A DNA stretch of 64,000 nt from Luminiphilus sp051201685 (GTDB lineage Bacteria; Pseudomonadota; Gammaproteobacteria; Pseudomonadales; Halieaceae): assembly GCF_051201685.1 (NCBI RefSeq), contig NZ_CP179213.1:496001-560000 (forward strand), given 5' to 3'. Made by a program: the position numbers and the translations under genes. Shown piece by piece: positions 17,420 to 27,604 of this stretch. The notes under the pieces are model-generated. The model was not told the origin of the DNA. It was given only the letters and a program-made list of their open reading frames with translations, and did no database searches. Every line of letters begins with the position of its first letter. The stretch's first letter is position 1.

Positions 17420-19159
17420 TCACCGAGCGACATGGCCTCCAGGTCTGCGCAAATCAGAGTACCCGTAGCGCCAGGGACCATCCAGTTGAATAGAATTCGT
17501 GCGTCCCAACGTCCGTCGGGTTGACTCAATGTTGTGGCCCATCCCCTCCAGAATGTTGAGGGTGTCTTGACTGATACCGGGTTCAATGAGCACCCGATCA
17601 GGCATCCATTGGTGGTGCACTCGAGGCGCTGCGGCGGCTTCGGCAATATTCATATCAAAAGCCATGGCGTTAAGAATGGTTTGCATGACGGCTGTGATAA
17701 TGAGCGATCCCCCGGGGCTTCCGGTCGCAAGCCAAGGCTCGCCGTTACGAAAGACCAGAGTTGGCGTCATTGATGACAAGGGTCTGCGACCCGGTGCTAC
17801 GGCATTTTTCTCACCCTGCACTAAACCGTAAGCATTGGGAAAACCGGGCCTAGCGGCAAAATCGTCCATTTCGTTATTCATCAAAATCCCTGTTCCGGGA
17901 ATGGTGATGTGCGAGCCGAAACTAAAGTTTAGGGTGTAAGTGTTACTCACGACATTGCCAGCGCTGTCAGCGACCGAATAGTGGGTGGTGTCGGGGCTTT
18001 CGGGGGTGGGCATGACCCCGGGGGCGATTTCCGCAGAGGGCGTGGCAGAGTCTGAGTTTATAAGTCCTCGTCGCTTGCCTGCGTAATCTTTTGCTAACAA
18101 AAAGTCGATCGGAGCTTCCATGCGCTCAGGATCACCCAAGTGCTCGCTCCGATCGGCATAAGCCAGCTTCATCGCCTCAATTACGTGGTGTAGATACTGA
18201 GCCGAATTATGGCCCCAGGTCGCTAGAGGATAGGGCTCGAGAATGTTGAGCATTTGGATAACATGAATGCCGCCAGATGAGGGCGGGGGGGCCGAGACAA
18301 TTGCGTAATCCTTGAATTGGCCGGTAACGGGGGCGCGCTCTACAGCAACGTAGTTAGCGAGATCCTCTTGGGTAATTAGCCCGTCGTTAGCAGCCATGTC
18401 CTTGGCGATTAATTCGGCCGTTGGCCCTGCATAAAAGCCATCTCGGCCATTGTCGGCGATTCGCTGCAGTGTGGCGGCGAGATCGGGTTGCTTGAAGAGA
18501 CTGCCAATGGCGGGAGCCTTACCATCGTTCCCCAAAAAAATTTTCTTTGTTTCAGGATCTTGGGCCAGCCGTTCGGCACGAGCACTGATATTTTGGTGCA
18601 GTGTAATGTCCATGACGAAGCCGTTTGCGGCAAGATCGATCGCGGGCTGAATCACGGTGGCAAGGGGCAGAGTCCCATATTCTTCGAGGGCGTGAATAAG
18701 CCCCGCGACGGTTCCGGGTACACCGGAAGCTTGATGACTAAAGTAGGCGCGGCGCTTGTCGACTTTGCCCTCGGGTGTCAGGAACATGTCTCGAGTTGCC
18801 GCGGCGGGTGCCATCTCCCGGTAATCAATAAATACGTTGCGGTTTTCAGCAGCGAGATGCACCAACATAAAGCCACCGCCGCCGATATTGCCGGCTCTAG
18901 GCAAAGTCACCGCTAGCGCGAAGCCGGTGGCGACTGCAGCGTCGACAGCATTGCCGCCCTGACTGAGCATGGTTAGGCCCGCTTCACTGGCAAACCGCTC
19001 TGGGCCCACCACCATATTGCCGTCCGCGGCCATGGGTACAAAGCGACTACGAAAATCGATCAAGGGTGCCTCGCTGGAGACCACCTCGGCTGACTGGATT
19101 TCTGCGGTGCCTAAAAATAGCAGGGTGCTCAATGCGGCAATTTTGAATCGGTCAAACAT
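17420..19159 (-). CDS. ggt: Gamma-glutamyltransferase
   Basis: 579 residues, full length for the family, with a signal peptide (about 1-23). Periplasmic enzyme that cleaves glutathione and gamma-glutamyl compounds and transfers the glutamyl group to water or amino acids; made as a precursor that self-cleaves. The autocatalytic Thr is Thr391 in PDTTHYSVAD, and the downstream oxyanion and lid regions (LNNEMDDFAARPG, RRPLSSMTPT, GSPGGSLI) are intact. The large-subunit motif GGNAVDAAVATGFALAVTLP is at about 68-87. Monocistronic, divergent from pdxH. Confidence 0.95.
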   Translation of the reverse strand: MFDRFKIAALSTLLFLGTAEIQSAEVVSSEAPLIDFRSRFVPMAADGNMVVGPERFASEAGLTMLSQGGNAVDAAVATGFALAVTLPRAGNIGGGGFMLVHLAAENRNVFIDYREMAPAAATRDMFLTPEGKVDKRRAYFSHQASGVPGTVAGLIHALEEYGTLPLATVIQPAIDLAANGFVMDITLHQNISARAERLAQDPETKKIFLGNDGKAPAIGSLFKQPDLAATLQRIADNGRDGFYAGPTAELIAKDMAANDGLITQEDLANYVAVERAPVTGQFKDYAIVSAPPPSSGGIHVIQMLNILEPYPLATWGHNSAQYLHHVIEAMKLAYADRSEHLGDPERMEAPIDFLLAKDYAGKRRGLINSDSATPSAEIAPGVMPTPESPDTTHYSVADSAGNVVSNTYTLNFSFGSHITIPGTGILMNNEMDDFAARPGFPNAYGLVQGEKNAVAPGRRPLSSMTPTLVFRNGEPWLATGSPGGSLIITAVMQTILNAMAFDMNIAEAAAAPRVHHQWMPDRVLIEPGISQDTLNILEGMGHNIESTRRTLGRTNSIQLDGPWRYGYSDLRRPGGHVAR

Positions 19160-19284
19160 CGGGACAGTCCATTTTTGGGGGCAAAAAAAGTTAACGCGTA
19201 ATTTCTGTGAAAACCAGTCTTATCTATCTCGCTCATCAAGCGCGTTACACTGTATCTGGTAGAGCTAAACGAGTGTACCTGAAC

Positions 19285-19920
19285 ATGAACTACGAAGAAC
19301 ATCGGCGCAACTATGTGTTAGGCGGTTTACGTCGCGAAAACCTAACCGACGACCCGTTTGAGCTGTTTGAAAAATGGCAGGCTCAGGCGATTGCGGCCGA
19401 GCTAAAGGACCCCACGGCGGTTTCCCTGGCGACGCAGGAGCCCGCGGGCAACCTGTGGCAAAGAATCGTGCTTTTGAAGGGCGTCAGTGAAGGTGGTTTC
19501 GTTTTTTTCACCAATTATGAAAGCAACAAAGCGCGCGCCCTAGCCGATGATCATCGAGGTGCGATGCTATTTCCCTGGCACGAGCTTGACCGGCAAGTCT
19601 CTGCGAGTGGATTCATCAAAAAAATAAGCAATGAAGAAAGCGACCGGTACTTTGCGAGTCGGCCTCGTGCAAGTCAGTTGGGCGCTTGGGCCTCCAGTCA
19701 AAGCCAGCCCGTTGTTGACCGTGACACGCTGATAAACCAGTATCAGTCGGTTGAGCAGCGTTTTGGTAACGACCTTATTCCGCGCCCCCCTCATTGGGGT
19801 GGGTACCGATTGGTCCCTGAGCAAATTGAATTTTGGCAGGGAGGCGAGCACCGTTTACACGACCGCTTCCGGTACGAGCATACGGGCAGCGGCTGGAGCA
19901 TTCAGCGTCTGCAGCCCTGA
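19285..19920 (+). CDS. pdxH: Pyridoxamine 5'-phosphate oxidase
   Basis: 211 residues from the ATG at 19285; a longer frame to 19207 adds residues not seen in the family. FMN enzyme that oxidises pyridoxine/pyridoxamine 5'-phosphate to pyridoxal 5'-phosphate, the last step of vitamin B6 synthesis and salvage. Recognisable segments: NYEEHRRNYVLGGLRRENL, DPFELFEKWQ, RIVLLKGVSEGGFVFFTNYESNKARAL (FMN binding), SDRYFASRPRASQLGAWAS, RPPHWGGYRLVPEQIEFWQGGEHRLHDR and the C-terminal W.IQRLQP. Stands alone, convergent with cinA. Confidence 0.97.
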   Translation: MNYEEHRRNYVLGGLRRENLTDDPFELFEKWQAQAIAAELKDPTAVSLATQEPAGNLWQRIVLLKGVSEGGFVFFTNYESNKARALADDHRGAMLFPWHELDRQVSASGFIKKISNEESDRYFASRPRASQLGAWASSQSQPVVDRDTLINQYQSVEQRFGNDLIPRPPHWGGYRLVPEQIEFWQGGEHRLHDRFRYEHTGSGWSIQRLQP

Positions 19921-19968
19921 CCTAGGGGTTATGGAGTTGGCTTCTATGATCGGGTGCGATATTTGGGT

Positions 19969-21240
19969 TCAGGCTTGGCGGGCGAAATAATGGGGGAGCG
20001 GTGGCAGTTCTAGAAGGTGTCTGCGCATAAGGTCAAGACAGGCGGCGGCGATAATATTTTGAAACAACGTTCGTGAGCCCGAGACCACCGTCATATGGGT
20101 GCGCAGATCCTCTTCAGTTCCCCAGGCAATCCAGACAGTGCCTACAGGCTTATCCTCGGTACCTCCTCCCGGACCGGCGATACCCGATACGGCGACGCCT
20201 ATGTTAGCCCCTGAGCGTTGCAGTGCGCCCAGTAACATTTCTTTGACCACGGCCTCACTAACGGCGCCATGCTCTTTCAAAGTGGTTGGGGCAACCCCTA
20301 ACTGATCGCGCTTTGCCTCATTGGCATAGGTAACAAAGCCGGTACCCAATACGGCGGATGACCCGGGTTCTCTGACCATCATTGACGCGATCAAACCGCC
20401 GGTGCAGGACTCGGCGCTGGTCATAGTTTTGCCCTGGTCTCGGAGAGCAGACTGTAGCTTCTCGGCCAGCCGTGCACTTCCTGTGCCCAGTATGTGATCA
20501 CCAAAATCTTCCTCAAGGAGCGCTAGGGCGGCCTTTTGTGCAGGCAACTTTGCAGCACTGGGGACACTGAGCTTGAGTTCGAGCTGTGGCATGCCAGCTC
20601 GAAACCCCAAGGTGACGTCACTGGGCCAGCGGTCAGCGTATTTTTTGATGCGCTCCTCGACCGAGGACTCGCCAATACCAAAGGTCTGTAGACGAAGGAT
20701 TTGACGGGCTTCACCCCCAATACGAGCCTTAAGGTGTGAGGTTAGCGCCGGCAACATGGCTTCCAACTCACTGGGCACCCCCGGTGTGGTGAGGACTAAA
20801 CAGTCGTTGATGTCGATGGCGAATCCCAAGGCACTGCCCGAGGGGTTGTGAATGAGCTCGCAGCCCTCTGGTAAAAAGGCTTGTTTAAGATTTGCTGGAT
20901 TGGGTGCAATTCGTCGTCGCGCGCACCAGTCCTCTACGTGGGCAAGGGCGTCAGGATCTTCAATAAGTTCAACGCCACTGAGAGCAGCGATGACCTCGCT
21001 CGTTAAGTCGTCGCGTGTAGGCCCCAGACCGCCGTTGACTATGACCGCGGGGTAGTCAGCGGTGAGGCGGGCGAGTGCGCTTTGCAACAATGTCGGATCA
21101 TCGCCAACGGTGCATTTTTCGCCGACCTCAAGGCCGTGCTCACCCAGCCGGATGGCGATCATGGCGGAATTACTGTCCACGGTGTCGCCGGACATGAGTT
21201 CGTTGCCAGTAAGCAGTAAGGCAATGCTGGGTGTATCCAT
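19969..21240 (-). CDS. cinA: CinA family protein (competence/damage-inducible; nicotinamide-nucleotide amidohydrolase domain)
   Basis: 423 residues, two domains. The N-terminal MoCF-like domain (NGGLGPTRDDLTSEVIA, LVLTTPGVPSELEAML) is followed by the C-terminal CinA/PncC domain with the catalytic ser/lys region TMTSAESCTGGLIASMM and GIAGPGGGTEDKPVGTVWIAW. PncC removes the amide of NMN to give nicotinic acid mononucleotide; the N-terminal domain often has ADP-ribose pyrophosphatase activity. Full length. Divergent from the parA-like gene with a 134-nt spacer. Confidence 0.93.
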   Translation of the reverse strand: MDTPSIALLLTGNELMSGDTVDSNSAMIAIRLGEHGLEVGEKCTVGDDPTLLQSALARLTADYPAVIVNGGLGPTRDDLTSEVIAALSGVELIEDPDALAHVEDWCARRRIAPNPANLKQAFLPEGCELIHNPSGSALGFAIDINDCLVLTTPGVPSELEAMLPALTSHLKARIGGEARQILRLQTFGIGESSVEERIKKYADRWPSDVTLGFRAGMPQLELKLSVPSAAKLPAQKAALALLEEDFGDHILGTGSARLAEKLQSALRDQGKTMTSAESCTGGLIASMMVREPGSSAVLGTGFVTYANEAKRDQLGVAPTTLKEHGAVSEAVVKEMLLGALQRSGANIGVAVSGIAGPGGGTEDKPVGTVWIAWGTEEDLRTHMTVVSGSRTLFQNIIAAACLDLMRRHLLELPPLPHYFARQA

Positions 21241-21374
21241 AGTGATGTCTCCTTAAGGGCTCAAGGATAACCTGCTGAGCCTGTGAAACCCACGAACTAT
21301 CACGGGCTCTTAAGGCCGAAATGCGATAGATCGTCTACACTACCGCCCATAGATTTTTTTACTTTGGAGTACCC

Positions 21375-22178
21375 ATGCATCGCGTAGTTTTTAATCAGAA
21401 AGGGGGGGTGGGTAAAACCTCGATTACCTGCAATCTAGCGGCCATCAGCGCCAGTCAAGGCCTGCGGACCCTGGTTATAGATCTCGATGTACAGGGGAAC
21501 TCTACCCACTACCTGATTGGCTCTGTCGATGCAGAGCAGTACCCGGCTGAGGCTCAGGGTGTGGCGGGTTTGTTTAAACAAACCGTGGGATCGCGCAATA
21601 TGCGCAAAAACCCAGATTCCTTTGTTTGGGAGACGCCCTTTGAGAACCTGTTCCTGCTGCCCTCAAGCCCATATCTCGCCGAGATAGAGAAAGAACTGGA
21701 GGCGCGTTACAAGATTTATAAATTGCGAGACGCTCTGAACAAACTTGACGAAGAGTACGATCGCATTTACATCGACACCCCACCCAACTTCAATTTTTAT
21801 TCAAAGTCAGCGCTAATCGCTGCTCATCGGGTACTGGTTCCCTTTGATTGTGATTCCTTTGCCCGTCAGAGCCTTTACGAATTGATGTTGAACATTGAAG
21901 AGCTGCAGGAAGATCACAATCCCGAGCTTACGTTGGAGGGCATTGTGATTAATCAGTTTAATGGCCAAGCGCGACTCCCTGGAGAACTGGTGGCCGAACT
22001 GCAGTCTGAGGGTTTCCCCGTCATCGACAGTTTCCTCAGCAGTTCGGTCAAGATGCGGGAGTCCCATCATGAAATGCGGCCCCTCGTTCACCTTGCACCC
22101 AGCCACAAACTCACCCAGTCCTATATTGCGCTTCATCAAGCCCTTGAAAAGGGGGTCAAAAAGCGCCGTCGGGGCTGA
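21375..22178 (+). CDS. ParA family ATPase
   Basis: 267 residues. Deviant Walker A KGGVGKTS at residues 9-16, Walker A' region VIDLDVQGNSTHYL, Walker B YIDTPPNF. These ATPases position or segregate cargo by binding DNA or membrane in the ATP state. No ParB partner gene is adjacent, so it is an orphan ParA, not the chromosome-partition pair; similar orphan copies exist in Pseudomonas relatives. Start at ATG 21375 preceded by GGAG. Convergent with asnS. Confidence 0.88.
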   Translation: MHRVVFNQKGGVGKTSITCNLAAISASQGLRTLVIDLDVQGNSTHYLIGSVDAEQYPAEAQGVAGLFKQTVGSRNMRKNPDSFVWETPFENLFLLPSSPYLAEIEKELEARYKIYKLRDALNKLDEEYDRIYIDTPPNFNFYSKSALIAAHRVLVPFDCDSFARQSLYELMLNIEELQEDHNPELTLEGIVINQFNGQARLPGELVAELQSEGFPVIDSFLSSSVKMRESHHEMRPLVHLAPSHKLTQSYIALHQALEKGVKKRRRG

Positions 22179-22318
22179 CTACTGGCGGGCTCTTCTGACC
22201 AAACAGCTAAGCGGTAGGGCGTGACGCATGCAGCGCGTTGGCGGAACCCTTAACCGATTCGGGGGCACAAGTTAATAACTTGACGGTGACCGGTGGGTTC
22301 CTTGGGCACCGACTGGTG

Positions 22319-23716
22319 TTAAAAGTCGGCGTGTCCCGGAGTGCGGGGAAAGGGAATGACGTCGCGAACGTTTTCCATGCCCGTGATGTAGGCCAGTAAT
22401 CGCTCAAAGCCTAAACCAAAGCCGGCGTGAGGTACGGTGCCATACCGGCGCAGATCTCGGTACCACCACAAGTCTTCAAGGACAGCTTTATCCATGCGGC
22501 CCTCCAACACATCTAAACGCTCTTCCCGTTGGCTGCCACCAATGATTTCACCGATACCCGGAGCCAATACATCCATTGCCGCTACGGTCTTGCCATCGTC
22601 ATTGAGTCGCATGTAAAACGCTTTAATATCACTGGGGTAGTCGGTGACAACAATGGGCTTACCTACATGCTTCTCCGCGAGGTAACGCTCGTGTTCTGAG
22701 GCCATGTCAACGCCCCAGTGCACCGGAAATTCAAAAGATTCACCACAATTTTCGAGAATGGTGATCGCTTCTGAATAGCTCATTCGCTCGAAGTTTGAAT
22801 CGACAATACCCTGAAGGCGCTGCAGTACCGTTTTATCAATTCGCTGTTGGAAAAAAGCCATGTCATCGGCGCAGTGTTCCAGCACTTCAGCAATAACATG
22901 ACGCAGCAAACCCTCTGCGAGAGCAGCATTGTCGTCGAGATCAGCAAAAGCGATCTCTGGTTCTACCATCCAAAACTCCGCAAGGTGCCGCGTGGTATTT
23001 GAGTTTTCGGCTCTAAATGTTGGGCCAAAGGTATAAACCCGAGACATCGATAAGCAGTGTGATTCAACCGCGAGCTGGCCAGAAACCGTTAGAAAGGCCT
23101 CGCTGCCGAAAAAGTCCTGACTGTGATCGACGCTACCATCGGGGTTGCGGGGCAGATTGGCGTAATCCAATGTGCTAACTCGAAAGAGCTCTCCGGCGCC
23201 TTCGCAATCGCTCGCCGTAATGATGGGCGTATTGACCCAGTAGAAGTCTTGGCGATGAAAATATTCATGTATGGCTCTCGCCAAGACATGTCTGACCCGC
23301 GTTATGGCGCCAAAAGTATTGGTGCGAGTTCGTAAATGCGCCTGTGTCCGAAGATATTCAAAAGTGTGTCTCTTTTTGGCAATAGGGTAACTCTCAGGGT
23401 CATCAACCCACCCCACAACGGTAACCGCCGTCGCTTGAATCTCTACGGCTTGCCCTTTGCCCTCAGAAACTACTAACTCCCCGGAGACCTCAACCGCGCA
23501 TCCTGTGGCAAGCAGCAAAACCTCCTGGTCATAGTTCGACAGGGTGTTAGGGACCACCGCTTGAATGGGGTCGAAGCACGTGCCGTCGTGGATCGCGAGA
23601 AATGAGATGCCTGCCTTAGAATCGCGCTTGCTGCGTAGCCAACCTTTAACCGTCACTGACTGGCCGATAAAGTCGGAGTCAGAAAATAAAGATTTTATGG
23701 GTAACCATGCGCTCAT
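22319..23716 (-). CDS. asnS: Asparaginyl-tRNA synthetase
   Basis: 465 residues from the ATG at 23716 (MSAWLPIKSLF); a frame extending to 23773 is dismissed because the family starts here (E. coli protein is 466 residues). Class IIb synthetase: N-terminal OB-fold anticodon-binding domain (VTVKGWLRSKRDSKAGISFLAI), then motif 2 (FRAENSNTTRHLAEFWMVEPE), and motif 3 (GFGLGFERLL). It charges tRNA-Asn with asparagine. 73 nt separate it from the RNase II gene upstream, which may share a transcript. Confidence 0.97.
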   Translation of the reverse strand: MSAWLPIKSLFSDSDFIGQSVTVKGWLRSKRDSKAGISFLAIHDGTCFDPIQAVVPNTLSNYDQEVLLLATGCAVEVSGELVVSEGKGQAVEIQATAVTVVGWVDDPESYPIAKKRHTFEYLRTQAHLRTRTNTFGAITRVRHVLARAIHEYFHRQDFYWVNTPIITASDCEGAGELFRVSTLDYANLPRNPDGSVDHSQDFFGSEAFLTVSGQLAVESHCLSMSRVYTFGPTFRAENSNTTRHLAEFWMVEPEIAFADLDDNAALAEGLLRHVIAEVLEHCADDMAFFQQRIDKTVLQRLQGIVDSNFERMSYSEAITILENCGESFEFPVHWGVDMASEHERYLAEKHVGKPIVVTDYPSDIKAFYMRLNDDGKTVAAMDVLAPGIGEIIGGSQREERLDVLEGRMDKAVLEDLWWYRDLRRYGTVPHAGFGLGFERLLAYITGMENVRDVIPFPRTPGHADF

Positions 23717-23789
23717 CTTGAGCTCCTTCAAGGCTTGGGTGGGGCTGTCGGATTGTAAAAAATCGCGCCTCAAAATTAGAGGGTTTAAC

Positions 23790-25787
23790 TCATTCCTTGG
23801 GTGGCTTTAGCGCACATCCGGGAGCGAGGTTAAATTGAGGTGCCGCGCCGCTGCCGGCATCTGGCGTGCTTTGGTAGTCAACCTCTACGGTCTGTCCCAG
23901 CTGCAGCTTGCGAGTAGAAGACGTCAAGCTCGCGGTCCATTTATCAAAACTGAATTTTTCAGGGTCCTTACGTAAATCTACTTGCCCTTCAAGCCCCAAG
24001 TCCGCCAGCCGCACAGTGAATCCTGCGCTGGTAACGTGGGCCACTTCCCCCGCGTACCGCGTTTTCTCTGCCAGTTTGCAGCGATCAAGGTAATTACCAG
24101 TGAGCCATCGCTCGGCGGCCTGTGTGGCACTTCGGCCACGGGCTATCGCTGCCGCGGTATTTTGCAGCTGCAGATCTGTCACGGTGTCACCCGGCTCTCC
24201 CGCAAGAACTTTTTTAATTTGTCGGTGGGTTAAAAAATCGACGTATTTACGCAGCGGTGAGGTGAAGTTGGTGTAGGCATTCAAGGCCATTCCCATATGC
24301 TCTGCCGGTGAGGTGCTAAAGACGGCCCGGGTCAGCAGCCGGTTTACCATGCCGCGTAAGGGGAGTGGATGCGTTGCGTTCAGGGCAGTAAAAACTTGCT
24401 GATAACCTGCGACTGTATGCGTTGATATGTCGGCTAGTTCTGGGAGGTAGCGCTTCAAAAACTCTTCGGTCTCGCTCGCTCGATCTTTGCGGAATCCCGG
24501 ATGAACCACAAAGGGACCGGTTGCTTCTGCCATAGCTAAAAAGTGCGCAGCGCTTCTATTCGCCGCAATCATGCATTCCTCCACCAGATGCTGTGAGGCA
24601 AGCTTTTCTGAGGTTTCAATGTTGCCGATTTGACGTTCATCATTGAGTTGCCATCGATACTCTGTGCGATCCTCCATGACCAACTCGTGATTTTCACGAT
24701 GATGACGAAGCGCGCGGTAGGCCTGCACTAAAGCCTCTAGCGGATTTGACCAAGCAATCAACTGATCATTGTGGCCGGTCACATAACGATCAACCGCGGC
24801 GTAGGTCAGCTTGGCTTTGGATTGGATTTTTGCCTGAATAAATTCGTAGCTGCCGACGTTACCCGCGTCGCTGACGTTGATTTTACAGACCAGCGAGGGT
24901 CGAACTTCTCCTTCCGCCAGCGCACAAAAATCTCTGCCAATGGCCTCGGGAAGCATCGGTAACACGTCGCCGTGAAAATACGTCGAGGTCGCGCGTGAGG
25001 TCAGCGTCTCGTCTAGCCCTTCAAGCCCATCTAGATAGGCGGTAGGGTCAGCGACGGCGACGTAAAGCACCCAGCCCTCGCTGGTGACCTCGGCGTACAG
25101 GGCATCATCGATGTCTTGTGTTCGCGCAGCGTCAATTGAGACGAAATTCAGATGGCTCAGATCCACACGTTCTGGATCAGCCAGGGGGCTGCGCCCCTCG
25201 GCAAACTTGATCCAGGCAGCCGTGTCTTTCTCGTTCCAAGCCCAGGCGAGACCGGCCCTCGCTGCACAGTAGCGATTTTCTAAGCCTGGGGAACCCTGAG
25301 AACCGAACACCGCGAGAACTTTAGCGGAGGGTTTGCCGTCCTTGATGGGGTGGCGCATCAGTGCGCATTCAACCTTGTCCCCGGGTTTCGCGCCGTTGCG
25401 GGCATGAGGGGGAATAAACAACCAGCGCTTCATATCGTGGAGGTCAGGCTCAACAAAGACCGCCTTTCCTTTCACCACTAAGGTTCCAACAAAGCGATCC
25501 AGCGTACTTGCAATAAGCCGCTCGATGTCCGCTACGGTTCGTCCTTCCTGATTCTTTTTGCCGCTTTTGCCCTTTTGAGTAGCGGGGCGAATGCAGATGC
25601 GCACTTTGTCGCCCGGAAGGACTTTAAGCATTTCATCAGGTGGAATGAAGATTTCGCGGCCGTCGTCAACCACAGCGAAACCGTAGCGATTTTGTGTGCC
25701 TTTGACCGTGGCGTCGACGTATTCTTTTTCAGCCTCAATCTGCTGTTTCAGGCCCTTCAATTGGGCCATGGCGTCGTTGTTCAGCAT
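23790..25787 (-). CDS. rnb: Ribonuclease II family exoribonuclease
   Basis: 665 residues from the ATG at 25787; a TTG at 25856 would add 23 unrelated residues. Order: N-terminal cold-shock-like RNA-binding domains, RNB catalytic domain with the acidic cluster DAARTQDIDDAL (about 219-230), the motif NFTSPLRKYVDFLTHRQI, and a C-terminal S1-type domain (VAHVTSAGFTVRLADLGLEGQVDL). It degrades RNA 3' to 5' processively. Length suits RNase II better than the longer RNase R. Divergent from the PhoH-like gene. Confidence 0.88.
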   Translation of the reverse strand: MLNNDAMAQLKGLKQQIEAEKEYVDATVKGTQNRYGFAVVDDGREIFIPPDEMLKVLPGDKVRICIRPATQKGKSGKKNQEGRTVADIERLIASTLDRFVGTLVVKGKAVFVEPDLHDMKRWLFIPPHARNGAKPGDKVECALMRHPIKDGKPSAKVLAVFGSQGSPGLENRYCAARAGLAWAWNEKDTAAWIKFAEGRSPLADPERVDLSHLNFVSIDAARTQDIDDALYAEVTSEGWVLYVAVADPTAYLDGLEGLDETLTSRATSTYFHGDVLPMLPEAIGRDFCALAEGEVRPSLVCKINVSDAGNVGSYEFIQAKIQSKAKLTYAAVDRYVTGHNDQLIAWSNPLEALVQAYRALRHHRENHELVMEDRTEYRWQLNDERQIGNIETSEKLASQHLVEECMIAANRSAAHFLAMAEATGPFVVHPGFRKDRASETEEFLKRYLPELADISTHTVAGYQQVFTALNATHPLPLRGMVNRLLTRAVFSTSPAEHMGMALNAYTNFTSPLRKYVDFLTHRQIKKVLAGEPGDTVTDLQLQNTAAAIARGRSATQAAERWLTGNYLDRCKLAEKTRYAGEVAHVTSAGFTVRLADLGLEGQVDLRKDPEKFSFDKWTASLTSSTRKLQLGQTVEVDYQSTPDAGSGAAPQFNLAPGCALKPPKE

Positions 25788-26156
25788 GGCCTTTTGGGGC
25801 TCCCGGATATCGCAGCTGTCAGCAAAGACGAATCGGGCATCAGTGGCCGGATTCAAAGTAGGCGTGAATGCTAGCGAAATTTCCGTCTGCTGTCAGCGTC
25901 TGACGGACTTCTTAGCGTTAAATTACTGTCTCCGTTGACAGTGGGCACGTCGAGAGCTTTACTGGTACCAGGCCGAAAATAAATGAGTAGGGCGGATATT
26001 GTTTGATAAAACGAGCTGATCCACGGTGGGATCCCCACAGCAAACAGTTCAAGACAACGTCGCAACCTCCTGAAGACAGGCAGGGCTTTACCACTAACGC
26101 CCACCAGAATAAGACCACTACTTTCGATCAAATTTCTAATGCTAAGGAGTCTTCCT
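25788..26156. other. Intergenic region between divergent rnb and PhoH-like genes
   Basis: 369 bases without a convincing gene; small open frames on the minus strand lack coding character. It should hold both divergent promoters. The clearest candidate is the site listed at 25935-25963. No hairpin or repeat seen. Confidence 0.5.
25935..25963 (+). promoter_or_regulatory. Putative sigma-70 promoter for the PIN-PhoH gene
   Basis: TTGACA at 25935-25940 matches the -35 consensus exactly; 17 bases later TTTACT (25958-25963) matches four of six -10 positions. It would give a leader of about 185 nt before the ATG at 26157. Confidence 0.4.
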
Positions 26157-27596
26157 ATGGAAGCGATTAATGCTGCTTGTCATGACGAAAACCTTGATAC
26201 GGCCTCATCGGGCCGCAAAACCTACGTACTCGACACCAATGTACTCCTTCACGACCCCACAGCGGTTGCCGCCTTTATGGAGCACCACGTGGTCATTCCA
26301 ATGACCGTTCTTGAGGAACTCGACCATATCAAGGATCGGCGGGATAAAACGGTTAGCCGAGAGGCGCGCATCGCCATTGGGATGATTGAAAAGATAGTAG
26401 GCGGCGCAAGCCCTGGGGCAACACAAGCAGGGGTTGAGATTCCCGGCTCAAATTTCAATGGGCCATTGGGCACGCTTGCCATTTACCCTGATCAGCTGAT
26501 CCAAGAAGACGGGGTGGTGCCGTTTCTCAATGCGACACAGGATCAGGCCAATGACAATCGTATTATTAATGTCGCGTTAAAGCTGCAATCTGAGCAACCA
26601 GAGGCAGTGGTGTGCTTGGTGACTAAAGATATCAACATGCGGATTAAGGCCAAGGGGTCTGGGCTTAATAACGTCGAGGACTACCGCCATGACCGTGTCT
26701 TGGACGATATCGATTTACTCTCAACGGGCTACGAGCACGTCAGCGGGGATTTTTGGTCAACCATTGCCGAGGTGGATACGATCCGGGAGGACAATGTCAC
26801 CCTGCATCGGCTTGCAAAGGCGGCGCTGCCCAACGCGTATCCCTGTCAATTTGTCTACGATGATGAAAAATTTCTGGCTTATGTGGTCAAAATAGACGAC
26901 GAGTTCGTTTATCTGCGCGTGGACAGCCGGGATAACCTCATGAATCAGCGTTTTTGGGGGCTAGCGCCACGGAATTTGGAGCAGGCGATGGCGATGCGCC
27001 TGTTGGACGATGGCGACATTGATATGACGGTGTTGACGGGCCCTGCGGGCTCGGGCAAAACACTACTCGCCCTCGCCTACGGTCTTCACGCCATTCTCGA
27101 GCAGCGTAAATTTTCCAAGTTGATTTTGGCAAGATCAACCCCGCCTATCGCCGAGGAGATTGGTTTTCTACCGGGGACTGAAGAGGAGAAAATGGCACCG
27201 TGGTTGGCCGCTTTTGAGGACAATCTGGAAATATTGCATGGCACCGATGAGTGCGCAAATGGCAGTATTGATTACGTAAAAGAGCGTGCGAATATTCAGT
27301 TCAAATCATTGAATTTTATGCGCGGCCGATCGTTTAACAACGCCTATATCATTATTGACGAAGCTCAAGGCCTGACTCAGTTTCAGTTGAAGTCGATCAT
27401 TAGCCGGGTGGGCGCAGACTCGCAAATTGTCGTGTTGGGTAATCTGGCGCAAATCGATAATAAATATATCTCCCCTCTTACTTCGGGGTTGACCTACCTC
27501 GTAGAGCGGGTAAAAGCCTACCCCCACGCCGGCACTATGTTCATCAACGGCATCCTGCGGTCGAGGCTGGCGGCGTTTGCTGAGGAAAATCTGTAA
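26157..27596 (+). CDS. PIN domain-PhoH ATPase fusion (YlaK-like)
   Basis: 479 residues from the ATG at 26157, which has AAGGAG eight bases upstream; the ATG at 26139 in the same frame lies before that site. The N-terminal PIN nuclease domain (YVLDTNVLLHDPTA, LEELDHIKD, REARIAI, ITKD-like VTKDINMRIKA) is joined to a PhoH P-loop domain with Walker A GPAGSGKTLLALAYGL and Walker B YIIIDEAQGL. PhoH2-type proteins are linked to RNA cleavage coupled to ATP hydrolysis, as in related toxin-antitoxin or RNA-processing proteins. Convergent with psd, 8 nt apart. Confidence 0.93.
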   Translation: MEAINAACHDENLDTASSGRKTYVLDTNVLLHDPTAVAAFMEHHVVIPMTVLEELDHIKDRRDKTVSREARIAIGMIEKIVGGASPGATQAGVEIPGSNFNGPLGTLAIYPDQLIQEDGVVPFLNATQDQANDNRIINVALKLQSEQPEAVVCLVTKDINMRIKAKGSGLNNVEDYRHDRVLDDIDLLSTGYEHVSGDFWSTIAEVDTIREDNVTLHRLAKAALPNAYPCQFVYDDEKFLAYVVKIDDEFVYLRVDSRDNLMNQRFWGLAPRNLEQAMAMRLLDDGDIDMTVLTGPAGSGKTLLALAYGLHAILEQRKFSKLILARSTPPIAEEIGFLPGTEEEKMAPWLAAFEDNLEILHGTDECANGSIDYVKERANIQFKSLNFMRGRSFNNAYIIIDEAQGLTQFQLKSIISRVGADSQIVVLGNLAQIDNKYISPLTSGLTYLVERVKAYPHAGTMFINGILRSRLAAFAEENL

Positions 27597-27604
27597 AGCC
27601 AGAT

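Noticed and set aside
21375..22178. ParA as part of a plasmid or chromosome partition locus
   Set aside because: No parB and no parS-like repeats nearby; genes on both sides are chromosomal housekeeping genes.
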